From positions 1 through 64,000 of the forward strand of contig JAAWWQ010000018.1 of assembly GCA_019914945.1 (NCBI GenBank): DNA of 64,000 nucleotides. The letters run 5' to 3'. The first letter of the stretch is position 1. Each line of letters opens with the position of its first letter. Source of the stretch: Typha latifolia. Its lineage: Eukaryota > Streptophyta > Magnoliopsida > Poales > Typhaceae. Positions 1 through 10,506 of this stretch are shown in pieces. Made by a program: the position numbers and the translations under genes. A model generated the notes under the pieces. The model had not been told where the DNA came from, ran no database searches, and saw only the letters and a list, made by a program, of their open reading frames with translations.

Positions 1-560
1 CCAACCATCATCTCGACATCTCTCCAACAAAGCACTTCAAGTACTGCTCAATGCCTCGGTTGACCACCTTGGTTTGGTCGTAAGTCTTGGGATGGTAGGT
101 CGAACTAAATTTCAATCAAGTCCCCTGTAATCTAAAAAACTCAGTCCAAAAGTCGCTCATAAATACACGATCACGATTGGAGACAATCGTGCGTGGCATG
201 CCATGTAACTGAGCAATATTTCTAACAAAAATTTCAGCCACTCACTTGGCGTAAAATGGATGTGACAATGCTGAAAAGTGTGCATACTTGCTCAATCTGT
301 CAACCACCACAAAGATAACGGAATAACCATGTACCCAGTGGAAGACCCTCTATGAAATCCAAAGAAATGTCTTCCCAAACACAAACAGGTATAGGTAAAG
401 GCTGAAGTAACGGTCAGTTTCAATGTGGTTGCATTAGCCCTTTGACGTACTTTGCAAACACGAGACAAAACTCCTCACATCCCACCTCAATCATGGCCAC
501 GTGCAACTCTGAGATATCCTCCTATAAGTCCTCAAGACACCCTAATGACTAGCCTTTGAA
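1..560 (-). pseudogene. Fam-G retrotransposon integrase core, fragment (G-a)
   Basis: Minus-strand translation gives a Ty3/gypsy integrase core that would insert element cDNA into chromosomes. Visible blocks are RDRVFMSDFWTEFFRLQGT (about 100-190) and a degraded SSTYHPKTYDQTKVVNRG (about 50-100), which carry the second catalytic Asp region and the usual HPQTDGQTEVVN motif. A stop falls after FRLQGT, and there are other breaks. The fragment runs off the left edge, so the integrase C-terminus and 3' LTR are outside the window. RNase H and RT of the same element follow to the right in the correct minus-strand order. The same region recurs at 57580-59790. Confidence 0.8.
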
Positions 561-599
561 GTGTGGTGAAAGTGCTCCAACAATTTCTGCCACAATCCA

Positions 600-1852
600 T
601 CATTTGCGTGGCGCTCAATGCATCGGCGGTCCAGCAGCAAACCACCTTGATTCTCCAACTCGATGGCACTCAGGATCATCTATCACCTCCTGCAACAATC
701 TCAAAACAACTGGGTCAGATGTACATGCATACCTCAGCTCGTCAAGGAAGAGAAAGGTAGGAGAAGAATAGGCTACAAGCTCGACGGTATCGGGTTGGCG
801 CGATAGTGGATCGGCCGCTCTATTTTCCATTCCCTTCTTGTATTGTATTAAATAATCATACCCCAATAATTTTGTGACCCATTTCTGCTGTGCTAGAGTG
901 TGTATGCGCTGTCCCATAAAGTATGAAAGACTTCTTTGATTGATACATATAATTAATTATTTACCGATCAAATAAGGCCTCCACTTTGTCACCACAAATC
1001 GAATTGCCAACACATCTCTCTCATAAGTCAATAATAGCTGAGATTTTTGCGATAAAGCCTTGCTAAGATAGGCAATGGGACATTCTCCTTGCATTAGTAC
1101 AGCTCCTATGCCAACTCCCGACGAATCACATTCCACAATAAACTCTTTGGTGAAGTTCGGTGGCGCTAAAACGGGTGCCATCATCATTGCTGTATTTAGT
1201 TTTTCAAAGGCTGTAGTGGCTTCATCCGTTCATCTAAACGAGTTCTTCTTCAATAAAGAAGTGAGAGGAGCAGTGATCTTGCCATATCCAGTGATGAAAC
1301 GGCGATAGTATCTAATCAGCCCCAAAAATCCTCTCAATCCGGTGGTAGTAGTAGGAATAGGCTAAGCGGTCATGCATGCAATCTTTTTAGGATTGACCGC
1401 TACACTTGCCACTGATGAGGCCTAAATACTCCACTTGTGGTACTCCTCATAGGCACTTGGACTTCTTGATCTTCAATTAATTTTGCTTCAACAAATTCAG
1501 CACATCTCCAAATGCCGCCAATGCTCCAATTCAGTCTTGCTATACACCAAAATGTCATCAAAAATACCAAGACCTACCTTCGCAAGAGAGGTTGAAATAT
1601 ATCATTTATGTGGCCTTGGAAGGTAGCTGGAGCATTGGTGAGACTAAAAGGCATCACCCGGAACTTGTTATGCCCGTCCGGAGTCGGAAATGCAGTTTTG
1701 TGCACATTCGTCGGGTGAATTCTAATTTGATGATACCCGACCCTCAAGTCAAGCTTGCTGAATATTGTCACCCCTACAAGCTCGTCGAAGCTCCTCTATA
1801 ACAAGAATAGGATACCGGTCCTTGACGGTAATAGCATTTAGTGCCCATTAGA
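600..1852 (-). pseudogene. Fam-G reverse transcriptase and RNase H, degraded (G-a)
   Basis: The RT part (about 1190-1852) shows [29 protein letters not shown] and an FDDIL active-site block near 1545-1570. The RNase H part (about 600-1187) shows VECDSSGVGIGAVLMQ, PIAYLSKALS and WVTKLLGYDYLIQYKKG followed by NRAADPLSRQPD, the usual C-terminal block of plant Ty3/gypsy RNase H. Frameshifts split it into three frames. The RT is cut at about 1852 within the ALNAIT region and abuts Athila-type non-coding DNA, so gag and protease are missing. It belongs with the integrase at 1-560. Confidence 0.85.
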
Positions 1853-2968
1853 ATGTAGTCTTGTTACAATTATGTTTCTAAAATAAAGGCGAGGATCGAT
1901 ATAAAATATCCGGTATTCTTAGTAATTCTCGATCTATCATCATAGAGTTTCATGCTAATTATTCAAGAGAATTTTCATATCACATGTAGGTTGCATGTAT
2001 AATATGATACCGATAAATATATCAAGTTGGTTGAAATGCAAAAAGGTATAATTAATGTTAGAGCAATTGCTAAGTAATTGGGCCTTGCGTAACCGCTCGG
2101 GAAGTGTTCGCATTAAAAGGCAGAGTTACCATCTCTAATTCATGGTTGTTAGTTGTATACCACCTTTTTGGTTCGAGTGTGATGCCCGAGGGTGCCTCGT
2201 CACCTAGTGGCCAAATCTACTTAACCATGAAAGCAAGATAACACTAGCATTGCTCAACCATGAAATTCCAAGTTAAGTTAATAAGAAAATTAAGATCATA
2301 ATAAAACATATTATACATATATATCCTAGTATTTTAGTGTGATTCAGATCTGGATCTATCTCCTTGTGTTTAATTGCAGCATGCTTTTCTATTATGATTT
2401 TGGGAGAATGAATAGTTTTAATAAGGTTAGAATGTATATTAATGCTAAATGAGAAGATAATTGGATACCTTACCTACATTTTTAGATTGATTGACTCTAG
2501 CTATGTCCGCTTTGTGAAAATTTACTAGTATTTACTTGTGTATATTCTTAGTATGAGGTCTTGAGGATAATTACAAAGTTTGAGATTTGCTGATCTCGAG
2601 TGGATGTAATTGTTAGTATTCTGGGTTGATTTTGCTAAATGTTGTTACATAATCAATAAGGAGTAAAATTTTAGGTGATTCTATTGTTTTCTTTTCAAGT
2701 TTTTTAATTACTTGAGTCGTGTATTTTCTTTCTTTTATTTTGTTTAATTGACTTAATAAATTTTGTGGGTAAATTCACTACAAATCCTCACGAGACACGA
2801 CTCGTCCACTAGTGGAATCTAAGGGTTTCAAGGCTTGTTGCATAAGCTAAATGCAATCGCGATGCGTGTGAAAGTGAGTCAAAATTTTATTTTATTTTTT
2901 TTCTTTTCCGAATTCTTCATTCTTCTATTTTGCTCGAGGACTAACAAAAATCTTGGTTTGGGGATATT
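1853..2968 (+). other. Athila/Tat-like 3' untranslated region and polypurine-like tract
   Basis: This is non-coding DNA with a second, 10-25% diverged copy at about 28690-29793. That copy lies downstream of an Athila-type integrase C-terminus, which identifies this one. Shared landmarks are GAATGTAGTCTTGTTAC, CACCTAGTGGCC and TCCACTAGTG. It ends in a purine-rich GGTTTGGGGATAT stretch directly before a TGTTAAATTC LTR start, as expected of a 3' UTR and polypurine tract. No ORF here is credible. Confidence 0.6.
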
Positions 2969-3587
2969 TGTTAAATTCATAATTGTAATATTTATTATGC
3001 CAATTATTAAATGTTAATATTTTATTTTAACTAATTAATGTATTTTAGTTATATGTAGACCATTGATCAATTGAATCTCATTTACTCACTAAAAATGGTC
3101 AAATTTGGGTTCAAACTAGAATTATACTTAGCCACTACTAACTAACTAAATCCACCTCTCATCTTTCAAGTCATGCTTAAGTCAAATCATAATCCACTAA
3201 TCACTTTCCTCCTTATCTAAATAAGAATGAGTCAAAATTTCAGCTTTTTTTTATCAAGCAATAGATTTTCAACAATCAAATCTCTATCAAGTTGCAAAAT
3301 TTTAGCAAGAAATCTTCACCTAATGCAACATATTTTTATCTCCAATTCAGGCAAAACTTCAGCAATAATTGCAGTAGTAAACAAATTTCAAATTCCTATT
3401 TGAGCAGCAATTCTAGCCAAGCAAATTACCTACCTAATGCGGTAGATTTCTAACATATTTGATGTAGATTTTCACCAGATTTCATGCACATATTTAGTGA
3501 TTTCAAACACAATCACAACAGATTTCCAACCAACCCGCTAGATTTTTATGCTCCAAGAAGTCTATAAATAGAGGGGTTGAGAGCTAT
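2969..3587 (+). repeat. Athila/Tat-like LTR, U3 part
   Basis: The block starts TGTTAAATTCATAA just after a polypurine-like tract. It carries a TATA box and is then cut by TGTAACACCCG at 3588. Homologous U3 copies lie at 10971-11397, 29794-30013 and, inverted, about 42370-43011. In the inverted copy the LTR continues past the TATA box into different sequence, so the switch at 3588 is the edge of an inserted or captured LTR. Confidence 0.65.
3561..3570 (+). promoter_or_regulatory. TATA box of Athila-like LTR
   Basis: TCTATAAATA sits at the end of U3, conserved at 11371-11380 and inverted near 42383-42395. Its position, about 600 bp after the LTR start, fits an LTR core promoter. Confidence 0.5.
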
Positions 3588-5132
3588 TGTAACACCCGTA
3601 AACTTTAAAAATAAAAAATAAAAACTTCCCGAGCGCGTGCGTCACATAAGCCCCCGCCACCCCCTCGTCCTCTCTTCTCCTTCTTCTTCCTCTTCCCTTG
3701 CCGTGCACGCCACCCTTCCCGACCTCCATTAATCCCCTTTCACCCCACCGCACCATTTCTTCTCCACCTCACTACCTCTCTCCATCTCCTTCGTGGGTTG
3801 CCGACGCCGGCCGAGGAAGCCCCAAACCCCAGAGTCGAGCCGCGACCAACCCACCGTAAGCTCTCCTACCCCGCCATTAATTTAAGTAGTGTAACCTCCC
3901 CTCCCGCTCCACGGCGGCCAACGACCTCGTGTCTAGCCCGCCGATCCGAGAAGCTCCAAAGGGAGGAGAGAAACCCTCTCCGGGCTTGAGGCCCTTATTG
4001 AAGAGAGAGGAGGCACCTCCATGTACGCGGCCATGGAGTGCGGCCCGTCGCCGTTGGGCCCCCTCCTCCCCTCTTTCTTTTCTTCCCCTCTTTCTTTTCT
4101 CTCCCCTACCTACCCGTCGGTCCATAGTCGTGCCGCAGGCCGCGTGTGGGCCTCCTCCCTTTTCCCCCGGGTCTCCTTCCCTCGAAGGAGATGGTGTGGC
4201 GGTGGGGTTAAACAAATCCCCACACATACTCCTTAGTGGGCACTTGTTGGACTACGGCCCACTATGTCAATTTTGTGGGCTGGGGCGTAGCCCACTAATT
4301 CGACCCTTGTTGGGCTACGGTTGGACAGCAGCCCATAACCAGCCTTTTGTGGGCTATGGTTGGACCCCCTGACCCACCTCATGCAACCTTGTGGGCCGTA
4401 GTTGGACCATGGCCCACCAAGGCCCCCTTGCCTATTGGGTTGGGTCCCATTTGGGGCCATTTGGACCCTATAACCCCGTTTATCTATTTCCACTTGATTA
4501 ATTAGCCTAACCCCGTAATGATAATTTATTATCATGTGAATTTTAGGATAACATAGGACTCACCCTAGGAGACCCTTGACACATGTATATGCTTAAACAT
4601 AAATTCTCTAATAAGATAATTAATTCTTTTAGTTCGTTAATCTTACGTATGGATTTACTTGCGTGAATTAATAGGATTGACACCGCGTGAGGAGGATTTT
4701 GGGATTAGGAAGAGACTGACTAGGCGACGAGATGGAGACACCTAGGCGAGTAGAGTTTATAAAGTCTAAAAATAATATAGTTATAATTATCATTTCCATG
4801 ATATTGTAGGAATTTTAGTATTAGTATATGTATTTAGTGTACTATTATGTATCTTGACATGTGCAGTTATTGATAGATTACTCATCATGATATTATAAGA
4901 ATGTTAGCATATGCATTAGTAATGATACTCTACATGTATCCTCTATGATATATCCTTGTATAAATATACATTTGTGAATATAGAATCTAACGATTATGAT
5001 GACTATGACATGCCTTGTACACTCACAGACTTTTGCACCACTTCCACCTATCATTAGTAGTCGGGTTTTGACTAGGCGGTGCCCCTACTCACTCAGCCTA
5101 GGGTTAAGGGTAGAGTGTATTTTATATGACTA
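3588..5132 (+). repeat. Tekay-like LTR (type T1), 3'-truncated
   Basis: The block starts TGTAACACCCG, a common Tekay/Del LTR start. A pyrimidine-rich GC-rich part, a degenerate GGCCCAC/GTGGGCTACGG tandem array (about 4230-4440) and an AT-rich part follow. It matches 11398-13060 closely up to about 5132 (TTTATATGACTA), where the other copy continues and this one switches to integrase coding sequence. The LTR 3' end, primer site, gag, PR and RT were therefore lost in one deletion. Open frames inside, including a 147-codon one at 3929-4372, are not conserved in the second copy. Confidence 0.65.
4230..4440 (+). repeat. Degenerate tandem repeat inside T1 LTR
   Basis: About five imperfect units of roughly 40-50 bp are built around GTGGGCTACGG and its near-complement GGCCCAC. 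The equivalent array in the other LTR copy is at about 12090-12370. The alternating direct and inverted GGCCCAC/GTGGGC elements could fold. Confidence 0.6.
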
Positions 5133-5530
5133 CAAGTCCTCCAGGAAGTTCGAGACTCGGGTAAAACGGGTTTTTGCCTTGATAGATTGGGAATTTTGAA
5201 GTTTGGAGATAGATTCTATGTACCTAATGTGGGTGAACTATGTTGGGAGATTGGAGGAAGCTCACCGGACATCTTACGGTGTGCACCTTGGGAGACGAAG
5301 ATCTACCATGATGTTCGTAGATACTTCCAGTGGCCGAGGACTAAAGAAAAGCATTGCAAAATTTGTAGCTCGATGCTTGATTTGTCACGTAGTCAAAATT
5401 GAACATCAAAGGCCGGGGGGGGACACTTAGGCCCTTACTTATTCCCGAGTGGAAGTGGGGCATATCACTATGGACTTTGTGGTGAGTGCCGAAGACCATG
5501 AAGAAAAAGGACTCTATATGGGTGATTGTG
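5133..5530 (+). pseudogene. Tekay-like integrase, N-terminal part (interrupted)
   Basis: The plus-strand reading resembles the HHCC zinc-binding domain of chromoviral integrase. EEAHRTSYGVH gives the two His, and RCLICHVVKIEHQRP gives a CxxC. ITMDFVV then holds the first catalytic Asp. The frame breaks at the GGGGGG run near 5415. The reading stops at 5530, where element H1 begins, and resumes at 10507 in the same gene. Directly upstream is a truncated T1 LTR, so gag, PR and RT of this element are gone. Confidence 0.85.
5526..5530. other. Target-site duplication of H1 (left copy, TTGTG)
   Basis: TTGTG directly precedes the LTR end TGATACGATC at 5531. The same five bases follow the other LTR end at 10507-10511. 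Removing H1 and one copy restores a continuous integrase reading. Confidence 0.9.
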
Positions 5531-6520
5531 TGATACGATCACGCCTCCGGCTATGGAGCTCTAATACCGACTTGATACGATCTCGCCTTTTTGGTGAAGG
5601 GTCGATCTCTTCCAATTCTTGATCTGGACTAGATCTGGCATTGAACTTTGAAATAAGATCCCGAAATATGCTGCTGTCGGATCGATGTGAAACTTTGCTA
5701 TGTTGTAGCCCCAGAAAAGAGCTGTCCAACAAATCTAGTTGCGGGCGAATCGGATGTGAGGATCTCGAGATATCATCCGATTTGTGGACAAAGGTCAGAT
5801 GGTCTATTTGGATGGAGGCACGTGATCCTAGGTAATGGTGGTTGAAGGTGGACCGCGTTAATGTGGTGGCACCGGTGAAAAGTGATGGTGGAAGGGTTGT
5901 GGTTGATAGAAGGATTAGGGCAAGTGTGGGATAGATTGGACGAAGGGGAGAAGAGGGCCACCCCTAAGGGACTAGGGTGATTAGCGGACGAGGAGGTTAG
6001 AAGCGGCCCGCTAGGGATTGAGAGAACGGGAGCGAAGAAGACGAAGGAGGCAAGGCAAAACTAAATCTCAATAATCAATAATCAATAATCAATTTTGTTG
6101 CCTACCACATCCTTTTTATAGGCTAACCAACAACTCAAATTAACCCTAAAAACACAATTTTCGTCGACCGCGTTGAACTCGCCCGACCGCGTTCGGAATG
6201 CACCGAGCCCGCTCTTCTGGATTTGCGAACGTGATGCAAAGCGTTCAAACACGTGATCGAACGTGCACATGCGGTATTTGCGAACGCGATGCAGGCGTTC
6301 ACAGTGCGTTTGAACGCACCACGTTCGAACGCACAGTACATTCTCTTCACCACGTTCACAACCCCGTTCGCAAACCGCGTTCGAACTCACTCCACCCGCG
6401 TTCGAACGCGACTTACAGAAAACTTATTTTAATGGAAATTAAACACTAAAACATGAAATAAAAACACTCCTAAAGTGAAATCATGCTCGAGACGACGTCG
6501 GTGAAGTCCGAATCGTATCA
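5531..6520 (-). repeat. H1 3' LTR
   Basis: On the minus strand it starts TGATACGATTCGGACTTC (6520) and ends ATCGTATCA (5531). U3 holds a dense cluster of GCGTTCGAACGC-like and GTTCGCAAACGC-like motifs (about 6170-6420). A TATA box (TATAAAAA) lies at 6113-6120, followed by an AATAATC short tandem run at about 6066-6090. The last 42 bp (5531-5572) repeat the LTR terminus together with a primer-site-like GCTCTAATACC, so the LTR contains an internal copy of its own end. Confidence 0.9.
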
Positions 6521-6522
6521 AT

Positions 6523-7056
6523 TCACCACGCTTCCGCAACCTTGTCCTCAAGGTTTGAAGTTTGTGAAGCGATCTTTGAACTCTTGCTTAAGTTCCTCCA
6601 TGGTATGATCTTCTGCATTGGTTCCCCACATATTTGAAGATATAGGAAATGCTGGTGCTGAAAGAGAGGCAAGCTCACTTGTGTCCGGTTGGCATGAAAG
6701 AGCATCGGCGGCTCGATTTTCAATCCCTTTTTGTAGACTAATTCGTAGTCATACCCAAGGAGTTTCGTGACCCACCGTTGTTGGGTTGGGGTGTGCACAC
6801 GTTGCTCCATGAAGTATGGTAAGCTACGCTGGTCCGTGCGGATAGTAAAACCGTTGGCCAATCAAGTAGGGTCGCCATTTGGTGACGGCGTGTGCAGAAT
6901 CGCTAGCATTTCGCTCGTAGGTAGATAGCTTGTCGCGACTGACTTGACAATGCTTTGCTCATATATGCCACAGTCTGCCCTCTTGCATCAAAACTGCTCC
7001 AATGCCCTCACCCGAAGCGTTGCACTCCACCACAAAGGGCTTAGAAATCAGTAGTG
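6523..7056 (-). pseudogene. H1 RNase H fused to polyprotein C-terminal tail
   Basis: RNase H would degrade the RNA strand of the RNA:DNA hybrid. Visible blocks are FTIRTDQRSLPYFMEQRVH and WVTKLLGYDYELVYKKG. After the RNase H end (about 6650) the sequence passes directly to a tail that, allowing a frameshift, reads like EELKQEF-DRF-NF, as at the end of chromodomain-type polyproteins. It then reaches the LTR through LEDKVAEAW in another frame. The roughly 1.3-1.6 kb of integrase expected between them is absent. The same RH/tail join occurs in H3 near 23190-23215. An upstream GAG/ATG-like RNase H start near 7056 is degraded. Confidence 0.8.
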
Positions 7057-8104
7057 CTAGAACCGAGATGTAGACATAGCTGTCTTCAAGGCTTCGAAGG
7101 CCTCTGTTGCTTTGCCCGTCCATTGAAACCCACCTTTTCTGAGTAAGGAGGTCAGCGGGGCAACAATTTTGCCATAGTTGGCAACAAATCGCTTGAGTAC
7201 CTCTGTCAATCTAATGAATCCCTCAATTCCCTCGATTAGTAGGAATCGGCCAATCCACCATATTCTTGATCTTGCTTGGGTCGGGTTCCCTTTTTTTACA
7301 GAGATTATATGCCCCAAGTACTCCACTCTTGACTCTCCCCAAAGACACTTGCTCATCTTAACTTTTAGCTGGTTTTGTCGCAAGATATTTAATACCCGCG
7401 CACATGCCGCAAGTGCTCACTCCAATTCCTGCTGTATACTAGAATATCGTCAAAGAAGACGAGCATGTACCGATGCAGAGGGGCGGAAGAGGTCATTCAT
7501 CAGCCCTTGGAAGGTGGCTGGTGCATTGGTGAGCCCAAACGGCATGACTCTAACTCGGGGGTCGACTCGGATTTGATGGTATCCCGCTCTTAAGTCAAGT
7601 TTGCTGAAGTAGGCCGACCCGTGAGCTCATCCAGCAACTCCTCGATCACCGGTATTGATATCGGTCCTGATAGTAATTGCATTCAAGGCTCTGGTGAGTC
7701 GACGCAAAACAGCCAACTCCGGTTTTTCTTCCAAACTAGCAAAGACCGGCGATGAGTAGGCACTTCTACTCGGTTGAATAATCCCTTGCTCGAGCATTTC
7801 CTCCACCAATTTACTGATCTCTTCCTTCTAGACATGCGGGTGCACTGATAATTCGGACATTCGCAGGTTCAGCCCCCGGAATGATTTGGATGCGATGGTC
7901 ATGACGACGGTTCGGCGGTAGTCCTCGGGGTTCCTTGAAGAGATCACGAAACTCTGCGACGGCTCTTCCATATCCCAGGCTACTTCCCTTGGTGGTTGAT
8001 GTTCTGGGTTCAACAACAGCCATTTGCAATAGTAGAGCTCGGTCCCGCACAAGGAAAACCCACAGTGGTTGCAATGTTGGCCCTTCTTTGCGGTTGATTT
8101 CCAT
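7057..8104 (-). pseudogene. H1 reverse transcriptase
   Basis: The minus-strand product of the Fam-H RT copies element RNA into DNA. Blocks in order are a linker ending in LFKEPRGLPPNRRHDHRI (about 7880-7960), VEEMLEQGIIQPSRSAYSSP (7740-7809), the palm region [15 protein letters not shown] (about 7500-7550), an intact [10 protein letters not shown] active site near 7440-7470, and VKMSKCLWGESRVEYLGHII (about 7290-7360). Several frameshifts split it. It follows PR and precedes RNase H in normal Ty3/gypsy order. Confidence 0.85.
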
Positions 8105-8500
8105 CCAGAAGACACCCTTCTTCCATTCCTCGAAATGTGTGTGAGGTTTGAGAAATCAAATATTCACGGGCCCCAAGCTTTGAAGCCATTGAGTCCCAAA
8201 ACAATGTCAGAGGCACCTCGCAAGGCCAACGGATAAAGCTCCAATGTGAAAGTTTAGCCTTGCACCTTCAATTCCACACCTCCACAAATAAAATCTGCAA
8301 TGTGGTGCCATCTCCGTCGTCACATCGAACCCTTGTGGGTTCCGACTGAGCCCAATCTTCCTAAGGAGCCTCTTGTCGGAAGTTGTGGGTGAACCCGATG
8401 TCAATCAAGATTCTCACCGTGGTGGTTTCTTGACTACCCTAGTTCACCCGCAAGGTCTTTAGCGCTGACTGTCCTCGCATAGGCGTGGAGGGAGATTTCG
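8105..8500 (-). pseudogene. H1 aspartic protease, catalytic motif altered
   Basis: Retropepsin-like protease that would process the polyprotein. The minus strand shows RILID near 8400-8420, a region matching FICGGVELEVQGQ-type sequence, and a C-terminal LGLNGF/VTFDF-like block around 8160-8200. The catalytic triad reads Asp-Ile-Gly where H3 has Asp-Thr-Gly, a one-base ACC to ATC change. Further frameshifts occur. Upstream the Gag zinc-knuckle segment is deleted, leaving Gag almost directly joined to PR at about 8500-8530. Confidence 0.75.
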
Positions 8501-8540
8501 GCTATCATGTCCTCCTTTAAGGTTTTAGGCCTTAAAGCCC

Positions 8541-9470
8541 TCACATCGGCTTGTATGCCACCCCACAGCCCGGAGATGAAGGTGCCGCGAAGTTGCTGAT
8601 CCGTCCATGGTGGATGACATCGGCTACTAATCCTCTCAAATTCTTCTTGGTATGACCTAACCGTGGTCTTTTGCAGATCTTTGAGAGGAGAGCATCAAAG
8701 TCTTCATATCCTGATGCTCCAAATCGCCGTGTGATATCGGCGCAAAATTCAGCCCAAGTTTCGATAGCCTTAGTGGCATTGCTGCTCGAAACCAATGAAG
8801 CGCCGCATCCTCAAGGTGGAAGCTCAAGCGTCACCTTGTACTCTTCCGCCGTTCCTTGGTATGCAAAGAATTGCTCGCCCATACAACCAATCGATCGGTC
8901 GCCACCCTTGAACTTGGGGAGTCGAGACGCATGACTTGTCCACGGATGCCATTGTCTCGTCCGGATCATGTCCTTGTCTAACCGGGAGGATGCACCATGA
9001 TGGGTTAATGATCCCTCCTTCGGTTTTGATTAACTTGTTGTGGTTCGGATCGTATTGACCCACCCACGGATCTTGATCTCCAAGGCGGTCACCATAGTGG
9101 TTCACCGTCGGATGGGTTCACCTCGCACCATGACCCGGTGTAACCATCCTTGCTTGCCTCTGCCCATAGGGTGGTGGTAGCAGCGCTCTTGTGGTTGCAA
9201 AGGCTGAGCTTAGGTGGCGTTGGGTTCAAGGGGGTGGACTCGCGCCGTGGGGTCGATGGTGCTTTCCCGTTTCGCCATTGCTTCCTTGTCGCTTTGTAGT
9301 TCCCGCATCATCTCCATCATCATCTGGATGTTGATGGCCATTTGCTCTGAAAGAGACCGCTAACATGGCTTGAACGCTAGGGTTCTTCCGTATTCGATTA
9401 GATTGGGCGGTTCCACGGGGAAGTCCTTGCAATCGTTTCTCCCTTCTTCATCATCTCGCCGTCCAGCCAT
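8541..9470 (-). pseudogene. H1 Gag, zinc knuckle deleted
   Basis: The minus strand encodes a capsid-type Gag. ATKAIETWAEFCADITRRFG (8720-8790) and a region parallel to the H2 Gag at 15960-16232 identify it. The N-terminal part (about 9100-9470) corresponds to H2 15280-15700. Compared with H2, sequence between the TTTAAGGCCT-AACTTTAAAGGAG motif and the GACATGATAGCC motif (H2 about 16256-16626) is missing, which removes the CCHC knuckle. Multiple frameshifts are present. Confidence 0.75.
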
Positions 9471-9505
9471 GGATGTGGTTGCTGTCATTGGAAGCGCTTG
9501 TCCGA

Positions 9506-9520
9506 GGTGGCTCGATACTA
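9506..9520 (-). other. H1 primer binding site (degenerate tRNA-iMet type)
   Basis: Just inside the 5' LTR the minus strand reads TAGTATCGAGCC, a degraded TGGTATCAGAGC complementary to the 3' end of initiator tRNA-Met. Fam-H members H2 and H3 have the same site in better condition. Confidence 0.6.
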
Positions 9521-9523
9521 GTT

Positions 9524-10506
9524 TGATACGATCACGCTCCGGCTATGGAGCTCTGATACTAGCTTGATACGATCTTGCCTTTTTGGTGAAGGGTTGATCT
9601 CTTCCAATTTTTGATCAGGACTAGATCTGGCACGGAATTTTGAAATAAGATCCCAAAATATGCAGCCGTCGGATCGACGTGAAACTTTGATATGTTGTAG
9701 CCCCAGAATAGAGCTTTCCAACAAATCTGGTGCAGGCAAATCGGATGTGGAGATCTCGAGATATCGTCCGATTTGTGGACAAAGGTCAGATAGTCTATTT
9801 TGGATCCGTGGATGAGGCACGTGATCCTAGGTAATGGTGGTTGAAGGTGGAACGTCGTTAATGTGGTGGCACCGGTGTAAAGTGATGGTGGAAGGGTTGT
9901 GGTTGATGGAAGGATTAGGGCAAGTGTTGGATAGATTGGACGAAGGGGGAGAAGAGGCCACCCCTAAGGGACTAGGGTGATTAGCCGGACGAGGAGGTTA
10001 GAGAAGCGGCGCCTGGGGATTGAGAGAATTGGAGCGAAAGAAGACGAAGGAGGCAAGGCAAAACTCAATCTCAATAATCAATAATCAATTTTGTTGCCTA
10101 CCACATCCTTTTATAGGCTACCAACAACTCAAATTAACCCTAAAAACACAATTTTCGTCTCTGGCTCAACTCAGCTTCCGACCGTTGTTCAACGCGACCG
10201 AAGTTCACTTTTCTGGATTTGAACGCGATGCGGGCGTTCGAACGCGCGATCGAAGGTGCTGTCGGTATTTGCGAACGCGATGCAGGCGTTCACGGTGCGT
10301 TTAACGCACCGCGTTTGAATGCACAAGAGCATTCTCTTCACCCACGTTCACAACCCCGTTCACAAACGCGTTCAAACTCACTCACACGTTCAAACGCGAC
10401 TTACAAAAACTTATTTTAATGGAAATTAAACACTAAAACATGAAATAAAAACACTCTAAAGTGAATCCATGCTCGAGATGACGTCGGTGAAGTCCGAATC
10501 GTATCA
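9524..10506 (-). repeat. H1 5' LTR
   Basis: A 983-bp copy of the 3' LTR with the same ends, a TATA box at 10107-10115, the U3 motif cluster at about 10190-10400 and the same 42-bp terminal duplication at 9524-9567. The left and right LTRs differ by scattered substitutions and small indels, so insertion is not very recent. Confidence 0.9.

Larger units (their letters stand above)
5531..10506 (-). mobile_element. Fam-H LTR retrotransposon H1, two LTRs, lacks integrase
   Basis: A 4976-bp element on the minus strand, with LTRs of 990 bp (3', left) and 983 bp (5', right), inverted ends TGATACGA/TCGTATCA and a 5-bp TSD. It sits in a Tekay-like integrase gene on the opposite strand. Going left from the 5' LTR come a primer site, gag (no zinc knuckle), PR, RT and RNase H. 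A short chromodomain-like tail then joins the 3' LTR. The whole integrase is missing. H3 has the same junction, so the deletion probably predates both insertions. Frames are broken and the protease DTG is changed, so this copy is dead. Confidence 0.9.

Noticed and set aside
3929..4372. 147-codon open frame in GC-rich sequence
   Set aside because: Lies in a Tekay LTR, is low-complexity, and is not kept in the second LTR copy.
6140..6155. ACCCTAAA-like strings as telomeric repeats
   Set aside because: Single occurrences in the conserved U3/R region of Fam-H LTRs, not arrays.
6300..6345. TTCGAA clusters as heat-shock elements
   Set aside because: Heat-shock elements need spaced GAA/TTC units (TTCnnGAA). 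Here TTC and GAA are directly joined, so this reading is not supported.
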